Positions 17,204 through 26,090 are shown, counted from the first letter of the stretch. The stretch is 64,000 nt of DNA from Anaerolineae bacterium (GCA_030425205.1 JAUIAP010000001.1:310001-374000), one strand, 5' to 3'. Made by a program: numbers and translations. The notes: generated by a model not told the origin, from the sequence alone.

Positions 17204-18127
17204 ATGGTACATGGAACACACAACGCAGTTGCTGATGACCGTAATGCAGCGGTTTTGATTGACGTAAACGGCGAACTATTTCCGCGCGATGAGGCAAAAA
17301 TCTCCGTTTTTGACAGCGGTTATCTGGTCGGCGATGGTGTGTGGGAGGCATTGCGCCTGCATGATGGGGTGTTGGTCTTTCTGGACGAGCATCTGGATCG
17401 ATTGTGGCAGGGAGCGGCGACAATTGGGATGGATGTAGGCATGACGCGGGAAGCGTTGACGGCGCGACTGTGGCGCGTGATCGAGGCGAATGAGATGCAC
17501 GACAATGTGCATATTCGCTTTATGTTGACACGTGGCATCAAGAAAACACCTTCGCAAGACCCGCGTTTGACAATTTCGGGGCCGAACCTGGTGATCATTG
17601 CCGAACACAAGTTGGCAAATGCGGCCAGTCGGGAGCGTGGCGTGACACTGTTTACAAGTACCATTCGACGCGGATCGCCTGACTATTTAGATGCACGCCT
17701 GAACTGTCACAGCAAGCTGCACGAGGTGATGGCGTTGGTGCAGGCGATTGAGGCGGGGTGCGACGAGGCGTTGATGTTGGACATTCATGGCTTTGTAGCG
17801 ACGTGTAATGCGACTAACTTCTTTATGGTTAAAAAGGGTGAGGTCTGGACTTCGACGGGGCAGTATTGCATGAATGGCATTACACGAGCGAAAGTGATTG
17901 AGGTGTGTCGGGAAAATGGGATTCCGGTTTATGAGAAGAACTTTTCACTGTTTGATGTGTATGGTGCAGATGAGGCGTTTGTCACTGGGACGTTTGGCGC
18001 ATTAACGCCCATATTTAAAGTAGATGGGCGCGTCATTGGGAATGGAACGTTCGGACCGATGACGCGGCGACTGTTGAAATTATATGAAGAAAAGGTGCAT
18101 GCAGCGGTGATGGAGGCGAAGAAATGA
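17204..18127 (+). CDS. Class IV PLP aminotransferase (branched-chain/D-amino-acid type)
   Basis: 307 aa. Fold-type IV signs: DSGYLVGDGVWEALRLHDG at the N-terminal domain, catalytic Lys171 in ARLNCHSKLHEVM, and the phosphate-binding GFVATCNATNFFMV followed by NGITRAKVIEVC. It differs from canonical IlvE in the region around the second substrate loop, so ilvE, D-amino-acid transaminase and other class IV roles are open. Its stop overlaps the next gene (ATGA, 18124-18127). The pairing with a sulfotransferase-like protein mirrors a plant fusion protein family and points to a joint function. The liv transporter next door makes a branched-chain substrate attractive but unproven. Confidence 0.85.
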   Translation: MVHGTHNAVADDRNAAVLIDVNGELFPRDEAKISVFDSGYLVGDGVWEALRLHDGVLVFLDEHLDRLWQGAATIGMDVGMTREALTARLWRVIEANEMHDNVHIRFMLTRGIKKTPSQDPRLTISGPNLVIIAEHKLANAASRERGVTLFTSTIRRGSPDYLDARLNCHSKLHEVMALVQAIEAGCDEALMLDIHGFVATCNATNFFMVKKGEVWTSTGQYCMNGITRAKVIEVCRENGIPVYEKNFSLFDVYGADEAFVTGTFGALTPIFKVDGRVIGNGTFGPMTRRLLKLYEEKVHAAVMEAKK

Positions 18128-18852
18128 CAACCAGAATTTGCTTGTGGAGTGGGCCACGCAACATTTCGACCGCGTTGATGTATTCGTTCGCACAGCGGGC
18201 AGACACGACTGTGGTGGACGAACCACTGTACGCGCACTATCTCAGCACGACGAATGCAGACGAATATCATCCTGTCGCGGATGCGGTGATCGCAGCGCAA
18301 GAAAATGACGGGGCCAAGGTGGTGCGTGATGTGATTTTGGGAGACTGTGAGACGCCTGTGCTTTTTGTGAAAAGCATGACGCACCATTTACCGAACTTAG
18401 ATTGGGGGTTTATGGCGCAAACGGTGAATGTGATTTTGACGCGCGATCCGTATGAGATGTTGCCCTCATATGTCAAGCAGGTAGCAACGCCGCAGATGCA
18501 CGATGTAGGTTATGCGGGACATATCGAACTATTGGAGTACCTGCGCGGGTTGGGACAGGAGCCACCCGTATTGGATGGCAAGCAGGTGTTATTGAATCCG
18601 CGCAAAGTATTAGGGGAGCTGTGTGCGCGGATTGGGATTGCGTTTGATGAAAAGATGCTGTCATGGGAAGCGGGGGCAAGACCAGAAGATGGGGTTTGGG
18701 CGCAACATTGGTATGAGAATGTTTGGAAGTCGCAGGGGTTTGGCGAATATCGGCCGAAAACCACCCCTTTCCCCGACTATCTTAAACCGCTTCTTGCAGA
18801 ATGTCAGCCTTATTACGAGCAGCTTTCCGCGTTGGCGATTCAGGCGCAATAG
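18124..18852 (+). CDS. Sulfotransferase-like P-loop protein coupled to the aminotransferase
   Basis: 242 aa. The N-terminal ICLWSGPRNISTALMYSF is the PAPS-binding P-loop variant of sulfotransferase-family proteins, and TVNVILTRDPYEMLPSYVKQ matches the 3'-phosphate-binding Arg/Ser segment. Family assignment is reasonable; real sulfotransfer is not shown and many such proteins lack a known acceptor. It overlaps the aminotransferase by 4 nt and is followed 5 nt later by the AlkD-like gene, so the three are probably co-transcribed. Confidence 0.78.
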   Translation: MTTRICLWSGPRNISTALMYSFAQRADTTVVDEPLYAHYLSTTNADEYHPVADAVIAAQENDGAKVVRDVILGDCETPVLFVKSMTHHLPNLDWGFMAQTVNVILTRDPYEMLPSYVKQVATPQMHDVGYAGHIELLEYLRGLGQEPPVLDGKQVLLNPRKVLGELCARIGIAFDEKMLSWEAGARPEDGVWAQHWYENVWKSQGFGEYRPKTTPFPDYLKPLLAECQPYYEQLSALAIQAQ

Positions 18853-18856
18853 AAAT

Positions 18857-19591
18857 ATGAATCAATACCAGCTAGATGTAGTCGGTTTGCACCAGATGAT
18901 TGTGGCAGATTTGGTGGAGGAAGGGCGCGATAGTCCTTACGTAGCCGATGCGAATGAGCCAGACCCGCGCTACAACAGTTACGGGGTGCGTGCAGATGGA
19001 AAAAAGCGCGTCATCAAAAAACATCGGGCTGCGATTCGCACACTTAGCGTTGATGAAAAACTCGCGCTTGCCTACAAACTCATTAACTCACGATATGGCG
19101 AGCAACAAAGCGTCGGGCTATTTATTTTGGAGCCAATGGCGACTTACTTCACGCCTGACAAACTTGACGAGTTAGACAGTCTGGTGCGTTGCTTACATGG
19201 GTGGAGCAAGATCGATGCATTTACGGGTTCTCTTTTGCGTGACGTGCTGTTAGCGCAGCCCGATGCATTTATCAAACTGGTGGAATCGTGGAATCGTGAT
19301 GAAGATATGTGGCTACGGCGAGCGAGCGTGGTCTTGTTTACGCGCAAGATTGCCCGTTCTGGTGCATTCAACACTGTCGGCTTGGCGATGTGTGACAACC
19401 TGATTTTTGATCAGGAAAATTTGGTGCAAAAAGGAGTTGGTTGGGCGTTAAAAGATATGTTGCGCAGTGATAAGGCGCGGATTGTTGCGTATGTCAAAGC
19501 GTTACGAACACGCGGCGTGTCAAGTGTGATCACGCTTTATGCGATCAGAGAGCTTAAGGGCGAAGAGCGGGCGGAGGTGTTGAGTGCGTGA
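18857..19591 (+). CDS. AlkD-like DNA alkylation repair protein (HEAT-like repeats)
   Basis: 244 aa from the ATG at 18857; upstream in-frame sequence overlaps the sulfotransferase gene and is not used. All-helical, with pattern typical of the AlkD/AlkC superfamily: LALAYKLINSRYGEQQSVGLFIL, then LVRCLHGWSKIDAFTGSLLRDVL, ESWNRDEDMWLRRASVVLFTRK and VQKGVGWALKDMLRSDK. AlkD homologues remove N3- and N7-alkyl purines from DNA. The final 72 bp overlap the end of the convergent spondin-domain gene. Confidence 0.8.
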   Translation: MNQYQLDVVGLHQMIVADLVEEGRDSPYVADANEPDPRYNSYGVRADGKKRVIKKHRAAIRTLSVDEKLALAYKLINSRYGEQQSVGLFILEPMATYFTPDKLDELDSLVRCLHGWSKIDAFTGSLLRDVLLAQPDAFIKLVESWNRDEDMWLRRASVVLFTRKIARSGAFNTVGLAMCDNLIFDQENLVQKGVGWALKDMLRSDKARIVAYVKALRTRGVSSVITLYAIRELKGEERAEVLSA

Positions 19592-20365
19592 AACGAGTTG
19601 TAATGTCAACAATCCAAGCAATGCGATGGCAAATAACATCGTGTGATTCGCCTGCCCAACGCCTGCGCTATTGAGCGTAACGGCGGTCGGGTTTGTGAGA
19701 CGGGTAAAGGTGAGCGTGCCAAGTGATGCTGTGGAGAAGGGCGCCACACCCTGCGCGTTGCTGATCGGATCGGCGGGATTCGTCGCTGTGTTCGTGTGAT
19801 TGTAATCTGGCGCACTATCGGTTCCAGCATCGTATGGGTAGAGATCGACAACCACCTCATCGAGCCACTCCCCGTTAGGCGCACGCAGTGGCTGACCGCT
19901 CACGCCAACAAACCAGTCGGGGCTGGGCGCAATCATCGTGACGAGCGTCACACGATCGAATGTCGAGGTGACGTCAAATTCCATCGTCAACGTGCCACTA
20001 TCGCTAAAGAGCAGTTCGTCATCTTCTAGGATCAATTCGGCCGATCCCGCATCAATTGCCGCACCGATCTCATTTTTAAGTTCGCTGTTTGCCCCGCGCT
20101 CCGCAACATTTTTAATTCCCAGCGATGCGAGCTGGCCCGCATCCCAAAACGAAACGCTGTCATCGTGTGTACCGCCGACCAGCACAGACCAATGGGCCGT
20201 GTTGGGCAAGTTGCCGCTGGGGTGTGGGTGGGTGTCTTGAGACCATGTGCTCGTAAAGGTAGCACGATAGCGCACGGTGGTTGGCTTGGCGACTGGATCG
20301 GCCGAAATAGTTCCAACGCTAAAAAAGGCAATGATTAGGATGAGTGCGGATAACTGCTTGAACAT
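19520..20365 (-). CDS. Spondin-domain surface protein
   Basis: 281 aa. N-terminal signal peptide (MFKQLSALILIIAFFSVGTISA). Residues about 28-205 match the Spondin_N domain: YRATFTSTWSQDTHP, AHWSVLVGGTHDDSVSFW, LGIKNVAERGANS and IAPSPDWFVGVSG. A C-terminal hydrophobic helix (MLFAIALLGLLTLQLV) with a basic tail would hold it at the cell surface. Bacterial spondin-domain proteins are poorly characterised. The C-terminal tail is encoded within the 3' end of the AlkD-like gene. Confidence 0.82.
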   Translation of the reverse strand: MFKQLSALILIIAFFSVGTISADPVAKPTTVRYRATFTSTWSQDTHPHPSGNLPNTAHWSVLVGGTHDDSVSFWDAGQLASLGIKNVAERGANSELKNEIGAAIDAGSAELILEDDELLFSDSGTLTMEFDVTSTFDRVTLVTMIAPSPDWFVGVSGQPLRAPNGEWLDEVVVDLYPYDAGTDSAPDYNHTNTATNPADPISNAQGVAPFSTASLGTLTFTRLTNPTAVTLNSAGVGQANHTMLFAIALLGLLTLQLVSRTQHLRPLFALKLSDRIKRDHT

Positions 20366-20493
20366 CGTGTCTCCAGCGAAATAAAGTCGCGCAAATGAAA
20401 ATTGATGTGGGTAAGTGCTCCGTTTATTGTAAACTTGCCAGAGTCAAAATGACGCAACCGTAAGCAGGTTGTAAGCAATTGGAGCAAGCGAAG

Positions 20494-21261
20494 ATGATGG
20501 AATTTGATTTTACGGATAAGGTGGCGTTGGTGACGGGCGGATCGCGGGGAATCGGCCGATCGATCGCTGAAATGTTGGCCGAATCGGGGGCTAAGGTCGC
20601 CGTACACTACAACAGCAATTTGGCAGCAGGAGAGGAGACACTCGCCGCATTAGAAGGGGAAGGGCATCTGTTGGTGCAGGCGGAGATGGGAACCGTTGCG
20701 GAGTTGGCGCGGATGGTGGCGGAAGTTGTCGGGTGGTTCGGCCGAATCGACATCCTCATCAACAATGCGGGCATCTACGAAGATCATCCGATTGCCAGCA
20801 GTAGCTTTGAACATTGGCAGCGCGCATGGCAAAACGTCATCGGTGTTAACTTGCTCGGCGTGGCGAATTTAACCTATTTGACGGCGCAAGAGATGATCAA
20901 AACGGGCGGTGGGCGTGTCGTTAACGTCTCATCACGGGGTGCATTTCGTGGTGAACCAACCGCACCGGCCTACGGCGCAAGTAAGGCAGGTCTCAACGCG
21001 ATGGGGCAGTCATTGGCGCAAGCCCTCGCTCCACACAACATCTTCGTCCACACGGTCGCGCCAGGCTTTGTCGAAACGGATATGGCAGATTATGTGCTGA
21101 AGTCGCCGCGTGGCGAGGAGATACGCAATCAAAGTCCGCTCAAGCGCGTCGCCAAACCAGAAGAGGTGGCGCGTACCGTTCTTTTTTGCGCAAGCGAGGG
21201 GACGGAGTTTCTGACGGGCTGTATTGTGGATGTGAACGGTGCATCCTACTTGCGGACGTGA
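20494..21261 (+). CDS. Short-chain dehydrogenase/reductase
   Basis: 255 aa; ATG 20494 is preceded by GGAG nine bases upstream, favouring it over a TTG at 20479. Classical SDR: cofactor loop TGGSRGIGRS, NNAG, catalytic Ser in VVNVSSRGAF, YxxxK as YGASKAGLN, and the PG segment VAPGFVETDM. Close to FabG-type 3-oxoacyl reductases, but the substrate is uncertain. Two bases separate it from the oxidase gene downstream, so the two are an operon. Confidence 0.9.
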   Translation: MMEFDFTDKVALVTGGSRGIGRSIAEMLAESGAKVAVHYNSNLAAGEETLAALEGEGHLLVQAEMGTVAELARMVAEVVGWFGRIDILINNAGIYEDHPIASSSFEHWQRAWQNVIGVNLLGVANLTYLTAQEMIKTGGGRVVNVSSRGAFRGEPTAPAYGASKAGLNAMGQSLAQALAPHNIFVHTVAPGFVETDMADYVLKSPRGEEIRNQSPLKRVAKPEEVARTVLFCASEGTEFLTGCIVDVNGASYLRT

Positions 21262-21263
21262 CC

Positions 21264-22211
21264 ATGATCAAGATTATTGGGGCAGGTGTTTCAGGCTTAT
21301 CGTGTGGCATTCGGCTGTTAGAGGCGGGGTTTGATGTGCAGATTGTGGCAGATCGATTGCCACCGCAGACAACATCGAATGTGGCTGCCGCATTTTGGTT
21401 GCCATTTCATGTGCAGCCGTTGGACAATGCGTTGCAGTGGGCGGCAGTAACGTATGAGGCGTTTGCGGCGTTGACACAAGACAGAGAATCAGGGGTGTCG
21501 TTTCGGCCGTTTATCGACCTACATCCCACCAAACAAACCGCACCACCCGCGTGGACAGCCGCCGCACCCAACTGGCGACGGGCAACGACAGATGAACTGC
21601 CGGCGGGGTGTGCGGATGGATTTTCGGCCGATGTCCCCCTCGCCCAATCCCCCATCTATCTGCCCTATCTCATCAACCGATTCAAAAGTATGGGCGGCAA
21701 AATCCAACAACTCGCCGCACGACTATCATCACTACACGAAGTAACTGCGTCCGACCGTCTAATCGTCAACTGTGCGGGGTTGGGCGCTAGAGCATTGTGT
21801 GATGATGAGGCGGTGATGCCGATTCGTGGGCAAGTCATTCGCACAACAAATCCCGGATTGCGCCGCATACTCACCTATGAAAGTGACCATGAGTTGGCTT
21901 ATATCATTCCGCGTGATGAAGATGTGGTGTTAGGCGGGACAGTGGAAGCTGGCGATTGGTCGGAGGCGGTTCGGGAGGAATCGGCCGAAAAGATCCTCGC
22001 GCTCTGTACCCAACTTGAACCCACCCTCGCCAACGCAACCATCCTCGAACATCGGGTTGGATTACGACCCGGCCGCACGGCAATTCGACTGGAGGCTGAG
22101 CAGTTCCCCAACGGCACGACCGTTATCCACAATTATGGACATGGCGGCGGTGGCTATGCGCTTTCGTGGGGTTGCGCAGATGCAGTCGTGAAGATGGCAC
22201 AGTCCGCTTGA
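21264..22211 (+). CDS. D-amino-acid oxidase family FAD enzyme
   Basis: 315 aa from ATG 21264; an in-frame extension back to 21186 lies inside the SDR gene. FAD-binding GAGVSGLSCGIRLLEAG at the N-terminus, TTSNVAAAFWLPF as in the DAO substrate-side loop, LIVNCAGLGARALCDD, and the terminal HNYGHGGGGYALSWGCA that identifies eukaryote-type DAO and DASPO. It oxidises D-amino acids to 2-oxo acids with H2O2. The adjacent SDR could act on the oxo product, but that is inference. Confidence 0.9.
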   Translation: MIKIIGAGVSGLSCGIRLLEAGFDVQIVADRLPPQTTSNVAAAFWLPFHVQPLDNALQWAAVTYEAFAALTQDRESGVSFRPFIDLHPTKQTAPPAWTAAAPNWRRATTDELPAGCADGFSADVPLAQSPIYLPYLINRFKSMGGKIQQLAARLSSLHEVTASDRLIVNCAGLGARALCDDEAVMPIRGQVIRTTNPGLRRILTYESDHELAYIIPRDEDVVLGGTVEAGDWSEAVREESAEKILALCTQLEPTLANATILEHRVGLRPGRTAIRLEAEQFPNGTTVIHNYGHGGGGYALSWGCADAVVKMAQSA

Positions 22212-22264
22212 TTTGTGACAGAATCGACTCGTTCACTGCAAGATGAGTGCATCATTTGCGCCTA

Positions 22265-22726
22265 TCACCTTGCAATCCGCTTACTCTCAAAATCGGCATG
22301 ACCTGCGATGTATTGTAACCACGCGCGCACGCTAAAATCCCCAAACTGATTGTGTTTCACTTTGTGATTGGTCGGGACATTTTGGGCGGCAAGTTGCTCG
22401 GCCAATGAAATAGATTCGGCGCGGGTTGCATGGAACAGTGGCAATAAATCGGCCCATGCCGTCGCTTGTGCAGGGCGATAGACGTTATATTCTTCCTGCT
22501 TAAACGGCTCACCCAACGCCACGCGCACGCGACTTTGCGCCCATTTTTCGATGCCAATGAGGTGTGTCAACACCTTATGCTGTTTTTCGTCGCCATTGCC
22601 TTTTGCAATCCGCGCCTCGACCGCTGCCCCTTTGTCGCGCAAAATGCGGATGAAATCTTGATAGCTTCTATTGCGTGCGGGGCGTTCAAACATGATCCCG
22701 CTGATAAGTCGCGTGATTAAACTCAT
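22265..22726 (-). CDS. DinB-like four-helix protein
   Basis: 153 aa. Helical pattern with KVLTHLIGIEKWAQSRVRVALGE and the C-terminal FSVRAWLQYIAGHADFE, matching the DinB/YfiT superfamily with His residues that can bind a metal (H in THLIG, H in GHADF). Function is unknown; relatives include thiol-dependent transferases. The start overlaps the stop of the upstream small gene by one base (TAATG). Confidence 0.72.
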   Translation of the reverse strand: MSLITRLISGIMFERPARNRSYQDFIRILRDKGAAVEARIAKGNGDEKQHKVLTHLIGIEKWAQSRVRVALGEPFKQEEYNVYRPAQATAWADLLPLFHATRAESISLAEQLAAQNVPTNHKVKHNQFGDFSVRAWLQYIAGHADFESKRIAR

Positions 22727-22959
22727 TATTCCTCCTTTAGCGTTTGTAGGTGTTCCATCGCACGACGTGCGCGGCGCAGTTCGGCCGAACTATAAGCATC
22801 CTCATTTTCTTCAATATAGGCGAAGGCACATTCGGCCGATTCCACTGCGTCGGCAAACTGCTTGGCCGTCTGCGTCTCCTCTGTGGTACGCACAGCCTCC
22901 ATAAATTTGATATACCACTCTTTGCTCGTCAACTCTTTTTCTTGCATTTTCTTAGCCAT
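22726..22959 (-). CDS. Small acidic helical protein of unknown function
   Basis: 77 aa, charged (Glu- and Lys-rich), no cysteine and no signal. Starts MAKKMQEKELTSKEWYIKF and ends in an amphipathic helix (LRRARRAMEHLQTLKEE). Its tight overlap with the DinB-like gene supports it being real. Two TCGGCCGA octamers sit in this short ORF, giving two Ser-Ala-Glu segments. Confidence 0.65.
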   Translation of the reverse strand: MAKKMQEKELTSKEWYIKFMEAVRTTEETQTAKQFADAVESAECAFAYIEENEDAYSSAELRRARRAMEHLQTLKEE

Positions 22960-23073
22960 TCGATTTTCCTCAGATTATTTTGCAAGTTAGACCCCTATTC
23001 GTGCAGATTGCTACACGCTTTTATCCGATTATAACCAACGTTCATTTGTAACCACATCCCAATAGCGCGTAAA

Positions 23074-24702
23074 ATGGGGTGCATGGCACAAATCATTAGC
23101 ACCCTGAATATCAATACACCTGAATATAAATCGAATTATGCACACAATAAACAGCTTGCTGAACAGTTAAACGACCGACAGCAAAAGGCTGCAACCGAGC
23201 GTTCTCAGCGTACGCTAGAGCGTCATCGCAAGCGTGACAAGCTGCTGGTGCGCGAGCGGATTGAAGCAATTTTAGACGACAATTCCCCATTCTTGGAGCT
23301 TTCACCACTGGCGGCATGGGACATGCACGACGGAGACGCCCCCAGCGCGGGGATCGTGACGGGAATCGGCCGAATCTCTAACCTAGAGTGCATGATTATC
23401 GCCAATGACCCCACGGTGAAAGGGGGAACCTACTTCCCTGAAACGGTTAAAAAGCATCTCCGCGCCCAAACGGTGGCCGAAGAAAATCACCTACCTTGTA
23501 TCTATCTGGTCGATTCGGGCGGGGCATTCTTACATCTGCAAGCCGATGTCTTTCCCGATCGGGAGCATTTCGGCCGAATTTTCTACAACATGGCGCGTAT
23601 GAGCGGCAAGCAAATCCCACAAATTGCCGCCGTGCTGGGTTCCTGCACGGCGGGTGGCGCATACATTCCCGCGATGGCGGACGAGACGATCATCGTGCGT
23701 GAAAACGGGACGATCTTTTTGGCTGGCCCACCGCTCGTCAAAGCGGCAACGGGTGAAGAGGTCAGCGCAGAAGATTTGGGCGGTGCAGACGTGCATACCC
23801 GGCTTTCCGGCGTTGCCGACCACTTTGCCAACGACGAACAGGAAGCCCTTGAGCGTGTCCGCGACATTGTGAGCCACCTCAATCGCGCCAAGACAAACCC
23901 GCTCGTCATGCAGTCACCCGAAGACCCCGCCTATGATCCCGACGAACTCTACGGCGTGATCCCCAGCGACCCGCGCCATCCGCTCGACGCCTATGAAGCG
24001 ATTGCGCGGCTGGTCGATGGCTCACGCCTGAGCGAGTTCAAATCGCGCTATGGAACGACTATCGTTTGTGGTTTTGCCCACATCATGGGGATTCCGATTG
24101 GGATTGTGGCGAATAACGGGCTGTTGTTTAGCGAATCGGCCGAAAAAGCATCCCACTTCATCCAACTGTGCGGGCAGCGCGGAACCCCCCTTCTTTTCAT
24201 GCAAAACATCGCGGGCTTTATGGTCGGCAAACAGTATGAAAACGGCGGTATCGCCAAAGATGGCGCAAAGATGGTGCAGGCGGTCAGCAACGTCAACGTC
24301 CCGCGCATCACGCTCCTGCATGGGGTCAGTCACGGCGCGGGCAACTATGGCATGAGCGGTCGCGCCTACGATCCGCGCTTCCTCTTCTCATGGCCGAACA
24401 GCAAAATCAGCGTCATGTCAGGCGATGCAGCGGCGGGGACGTTGTGGACAGTTGGGGAACGTGGGGTTATGCGTGGTATCGAAAATCCGACGGCCGAACA
24501 AATCGCCGTGGCCGAAGCAAAATTCAAAGCCCCCATCCTCGACCAATACGCCCACGAATCAAACCCCTACTTCGCAACCGCACGCCTCTGGGATGACGGC
24601 ATCCTCGACCCCAAACAGACCCGCGCCGCCCTCGCGCTCTCCTTCGCCACGACGCTCAACGCGCCCTTCCCGACCGATCGCTTTGGGACATTTAGAATGT
24701 AG
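23074..24702 (+). CDS. Acyl-CoA carboxylase carboxyltransferase subunit (MccB-like)
   Basis: 542 aa (533 if the ATG at 23083 is used; neither has a strong ribosome binding site). Two crotonase-fold halves. The biotin-side oxyanion loops are visible in [16 protein letters not shown] and [44 protein letters not shown] and the [22 protein letters not shown] segment favour the 3-methylcrotonyl-CoA or geranyl-CoA carboxylase beta group rather than propionyl-CoA. The biotin-carrying alpha subunit is not in this window. A role in leucine catabolism would fit the liv genes nearby. Confidence 0.9.
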   Translation: MGCMAQIISTLNINTPEYKSNYAHNKQLAEQLNDRQQKAATERSQRTLERHRKRDKLLVRERIEAILDDNSPFLELSPLAAWDMHDGDAPSAGIVTGIGRISNLECMIIANDPTVKGGTYFPETVKKHLRAQTVAEENHLPCIYLVDSGGAFLHLQADVFPDREHFGRIFYNMARMSGKQIPQIAAVLGSCTAGGAYIPAMADETIIVRENGTIFLAGPPLVKAATGEEVSAEDLGGADVHTRLSGVADHFANDEQEALERVRDIVSHLNRAKTNPLVMQSPEDPAYDPDELYGVIPSDPRHPLDAYEAIARLVDGSRLSEFKSRYGTTIVCGFAHIMGIPIGIVANNGLLFSESAEKASHFIQLCGQRGTPLLFMQNIAGFMVGKQYENGGIAKDGAKMVQAVSNVNVPRITLLHGVSHGAGNYGMSGRAYDPRFLFSWPNSKISVMSGDAAAGTLWTVGERGVMRGIENPTAEQIAVAEAKFKAPILDQYAHESNPYFATARLWDDGILDPKQTRAALALSFATTLNAPFPTDRFGTFRM

Positions 24703-24711
24703 TCGCCTATA

Positions 24712-24751
24712 AACGAAGTTCTTAAAAGAATCTATTTGCAGGAACTTCGTT
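24712..24751 (+). terminator. Probable terminator after the carboxyltransferase
   Basis: AACGAAGTTC (24712-24721) and GAACTTCGTT (24742-24751) form a perfect 10-bp stem with a 20-nt loop. The T-run after it is weak (TCGTTTCC), so termination may be partial. Confidence 0.5.
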
Positions 24752-24800
24752 CGTTTCCATATGGCTCTGTTAATACAAAGATGATAGTATGTACATATTG

Positions 24801-24831
24801 ATAGTGTGATTTAACACTATAACGATAGTGT
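24801..24831 (+). promoter_or_regulatory. Operator-like triple repeat upstream of the toxin-antitoxin pair
   Basis: ATAGTGT (24801-24807), its inverse ACACTAT (24814-24820) and ATAGTGT again (24825-24831) lie 20-50 bp before the antitoxin start. The middle copy overlaps a -10-like TATAAC at 24818-24823. Phd/YefM antitoxins usually bind such palindromes to repress their own operon. Confidence 0.6.
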
Positions 24832-24849
24832 GCAATAGGAGCTGCGATC

Positions 24850-25176
24850 ATGAAAACAATTTCAATTAGCGACGGGAGAAAACAATTTAGCTCTGTTATC
24901 AATTGGGCTGAACAAAATCAAGATGATGTCATCGTGCAAAGTAGAGGCCAATCGAAAGCTGTCATCATCCCTTTTGTGGATTATGAGTTACTTCAACAAG
25001 CAAGAGAAAGAGCGCGAAAGAGAAAGGCAATTGAAGAATTGAGAGCAATCGCGCAAAGGGTCAGAGCAGCTAATCCAGATATTACAGCAGAACAAGCGGA
25101 TCAAATTGGGATAGAAGTCACCCGCGAGGCAGTAGAAAACTTGGTCAAAAAGGGCAAAGTTGTTTTTGAAGGATAA
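24850..25176 (+). CDS. Phd/YefM-family antitoxin
   Basis: 108 aa. The N-terminal ISDGRKQFSSVINWAE and VIVQSRGQSKAVIIPFVDYELL form the DNA-binding Phd/YefM fold. The C-terminal helical tail rich in Glu, Ala and Arg would wrap the toxin. GGAG lies 9-12 bp before the ATG. The stop overlaps the toxin start (TAATG at 25174-25178). Codon and base use here look more AT-rich than in the flanking genes. Confidence 0.88.
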   Translation: MKTISISDGRKQFSSVINWAEQNQDDVIVQSRGQSKAVIIPFVDYELLQQARERARKRKAIEELRAIAQRVRAANPDITAEQADQIGIEVTREAVENLVKKGKVVFEG

Positions 25177-25598
25177 TGATGCGCGTACTGATTGATACAA
25201 GTGTTTTCATCTCCTATCTTCTAAACCCACATCAAGAGAGCTTTGTACAACTCATATTGGATGCGATCATAGAAGACAGAATCACTCTGCTTGTTTCAGA
25301 GCCCTTACTTGAGGAGATCGAAAGAACCGTTAAGCGAAAAAAGTATCTGATTGAGGCTATCACAGCAAGAGAACTAGAAAGATTCCTGCTCCTGTTACGC
25401 GCAATTTCTGAGATGATTCCATCCATTGACTCGCCAATACCAACAATTACGCGCGATGTGAATGATGATTATTTAATCGCCTATGCGGTTGTTGGCAATG
25501 CGGACTACTTGGTAAGCGTTGACAAAGACCTGCTAGTATTAGGCGAAGTTGGCACTCTGAAAATAGTTCATACACGGGAATTTAGAACTGTTCTATAA
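25176..25598 (+). CDS. PIN-domain ribonuclease toxin
   Basis: 140 aa (139 from the second ATG at 25179). All PIN-domain acidic positions are present: Asp in VLIDTSVFISYL, Glu in SEPLLEEIERTV, Asp in DVNDDYLIAYAV and Asp in LVSVDKDLLVLG, which coordinate Mg2+ at the nuclease site. It belongs to the COG1569 type paired with Phd-like antitoxins. Expected to cut RNA when free of its antitoxin. It may be an accessory or mobile gene pair. Confidence 0.88.
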   Translation: MMRVLIDTSVFISYLLNPHQESFVQLILDAIIEDRITLLVSEPLLEEIERTVKRKKYLIEAITARELERFLLLLRAISEMIPSIDSPIPTITRDVNDDYLIAYAVVGNADYLVSVDKDLLVLGEVGTLKIVHTREFRTVL

Positions 25599-25627
25599 AG
25601 ATGAGTCACAATAAAGGAGCTTTTTAT

Positions 25628-26043
25628 ATGCAAGTTACCATTCCAAACGATGTCTATTCACAGTTAGAACATTATGCGCGGTCAGTGAATCAGCCGCTGG
25701 AAACCGTCGTTGCAGAACGCCTACGCGCTTCCTTCTGTTACGCTTCAATCAACCATTTCACACGCTACCAATTGACGAACAAGTTGAACTGAATGCACTC
25801 ACCCATCTATCAATAGACGCGCTTCTGACAATCGCCGCTGAACAAATGCCAGCCGCGATGCAACAGCGGCTAGAAACGTTGATGAATCGCAACAGTCTCG
25901 GAAAAATTTCTGGTCAAGAAGTCAGTGAACTGGAGCAGTTAGTAGAACGCGCCGATAGGCTGATGCTTCGGAAGGCAGAAGCTGCCGCGATTTTACGACA
26001 ACGTGGTTATGCACTACGTCAATCCGATTTGAGTTCTTCTTGA
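25628..26043 (+). pseudogene. Frameshifted hypothetical gene (broken near 25730)
   Basis: An AGGAG-preceded ATG at 25628 opens MQVTIPNDVYSQLEHYARSV and reads in one frame to about 25730. The clearly continuous remainder (PFHTLPIDEQVELNALTHLS, then MNRNSLGKISGQEVSELEQL, LRKAEAAAILRQRGY) is in another frame up to 26043. Joining the frames gives one roughly 138-aa protein of a type I recall as common in filamentous Chloroflexota and cyanobacteria and often placed before an HNH nuclease gene. Either a one-base indel inactivated it, or it is a sequencing error. Confidence 0.75.
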
Positions 26044-26090
26044 TGAGTGAGATTTCTTGGGCAGAGACAAAACGTCGTGTTTATGAATGA
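26044..26090 (+). pseudogene. Possible 5' remnant of an HNH-type gene
   Basis: ATG at 26043 starts MSEISWAETKRRVYE and then hits a stop at 26088-26090. The opening resembles the N-terminus of the small HNH nucleases that often follow the family above, and no intact continuation is present. Very short, so this is only a suggestion. The remaining gap to 26282 holds the terminator-like hairpin and tandem duplication listed below. Confidence 0.25.

Noticed and set aside
18623-19591. 322-aa ORF ending in the AlkD-like protein
   Set aside because: The upstream part overlaps the sulfotransferase gene in another frame; the domain begins at 18857.
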